A DNA stretch of 6,021 bases, from contig DLHV01000261.1 of the NCBI GenBank assembly GCA_002483395.1, positions 5,647-11,667 on the forward strand. The letters are read 5' to 3'. Made by a program: the position numbers and the translations under genes. The DNA comes from Chloracidobacterium sp. UBA7659 (GTDB lineage: Bacteria > Acidobacteriota > Blastocatellia > Pyrinomonadales > Pyrinomonadaceae). Positions 5,898-6,021 of this stretch are shown here, in pieces. The first letter of the stretch is position 1. Each line of letters opens with the position of its first letter. The notes beneath the pieces are model-generated. The model was not told where the DNA came from and did no database searches. It saw only the letters and a program-made list of their open reading frames with translations.

Positions 5898-6021
5898 CAA
5901 CTGGAAATTGCCTGTATCAAACAAAATCAAACTTTTCCGCATCAAAGGGCTTTGATGATATTATTTCATCGAGCCTTTACCCTTAGAAGATTGAACTATG
6001 CTGAATTGATTACGCTCGCTC
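5898..6021. other. Terminal noncoding stretch
   Basis: AT-rich sequence after the YceI-family stop codon. Apart from the hairpin near 5940-5978, no gene start, tRNA or repeat can be supported. The ATG at 5998 meets a TGA after three codons. A gene may begin beyond the right edge on either strand. Confidence 0.5.
5940..5978 (+). terminator. Candidate terminator hairpin after the YceI-family gene
   Basis: CATCAAA (5940-5946) and TTTGATG (5951-5957) are perfectly complementary around GGGC, followed by ATATTATTT. A competing fold pairs GGCT with AGCC (5948-5951 with 5972-5975) and TGATGA with TCATCG around a TATTATT loop. Both start about 45 bases after the stop codon. Neither is followed by a clean T run, so the call is tentative. 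Confidence 0.35.

Overview
The window looks like bacterial chromosome of mid GC content (close to half by eye), with dense coding on one strand. It holds four plus-strand genes, the first cut by the left edge. In order they are: the C-terminal two thirds or more of a TssH/ClpV-type AAA+ ATPase (1-1940), a GrpE co-chaperone (2049-2732), a ClpA/ClpC-architecture AAA+ unfoldase (2874-5153), and a secreted or membrane-anchored YceI-family protein (5229-5897). The taxon cannot be fixed from sequence alone. The style of the GrpE N-terminus and the Clp proteins, plus weak or absent Shine-Dalgarno sites, would fit Acidobacteriota (perhaps Blastocatellia). That is a low-confidence impression.

Layout: gene 1 is followed by a 108-bp spacer that holds a long imperfect inverted repeat (1946-2010), itself built from three smaller palindromes and ending in a T-rich run. 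grpE then starts without a visible Shine-Dalgarno but with a TACAAT box just upstream. The next spacer (141 bp) carries a GC-rich dyad (2813-2842) and a second TACAAT box six bases before the start of the ClpA-like gene, again with no Shine-Dalgarno. That gene ends at a strong intrinsic terminator (5178-5211). The terminator directly abuts a strong Shine-Dalgarno for the YceI-family gene. The last 124 bp hold only a candidate terminator hairpin.

How the genes may work together: the first three all belong to protein quality control or remodelling. TssH/ClpV enzymes are ClpB relatives that do not dock ClpP, and the visible D2 of gene 1 indeed has no ClpP loop. GrpE is the nucleotide-exchange factor of DnaK. 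The third gene carries an LGF tripeptide where ClpA and ClpC have the ClpP-docking loop, so it is a plausible protease partner. No dnaK, dnaJ, clpP or other type VI secretion gene is visible here. The most unusual point is that the ClpA-like protein has lost the conserved pore-loop tyrosine in both ATPase rings (Leu261 in D1, Ile545 in D2) while every nucleotide-handling motif is intact. The YceI-family gene appears to be a separate transcription unit.
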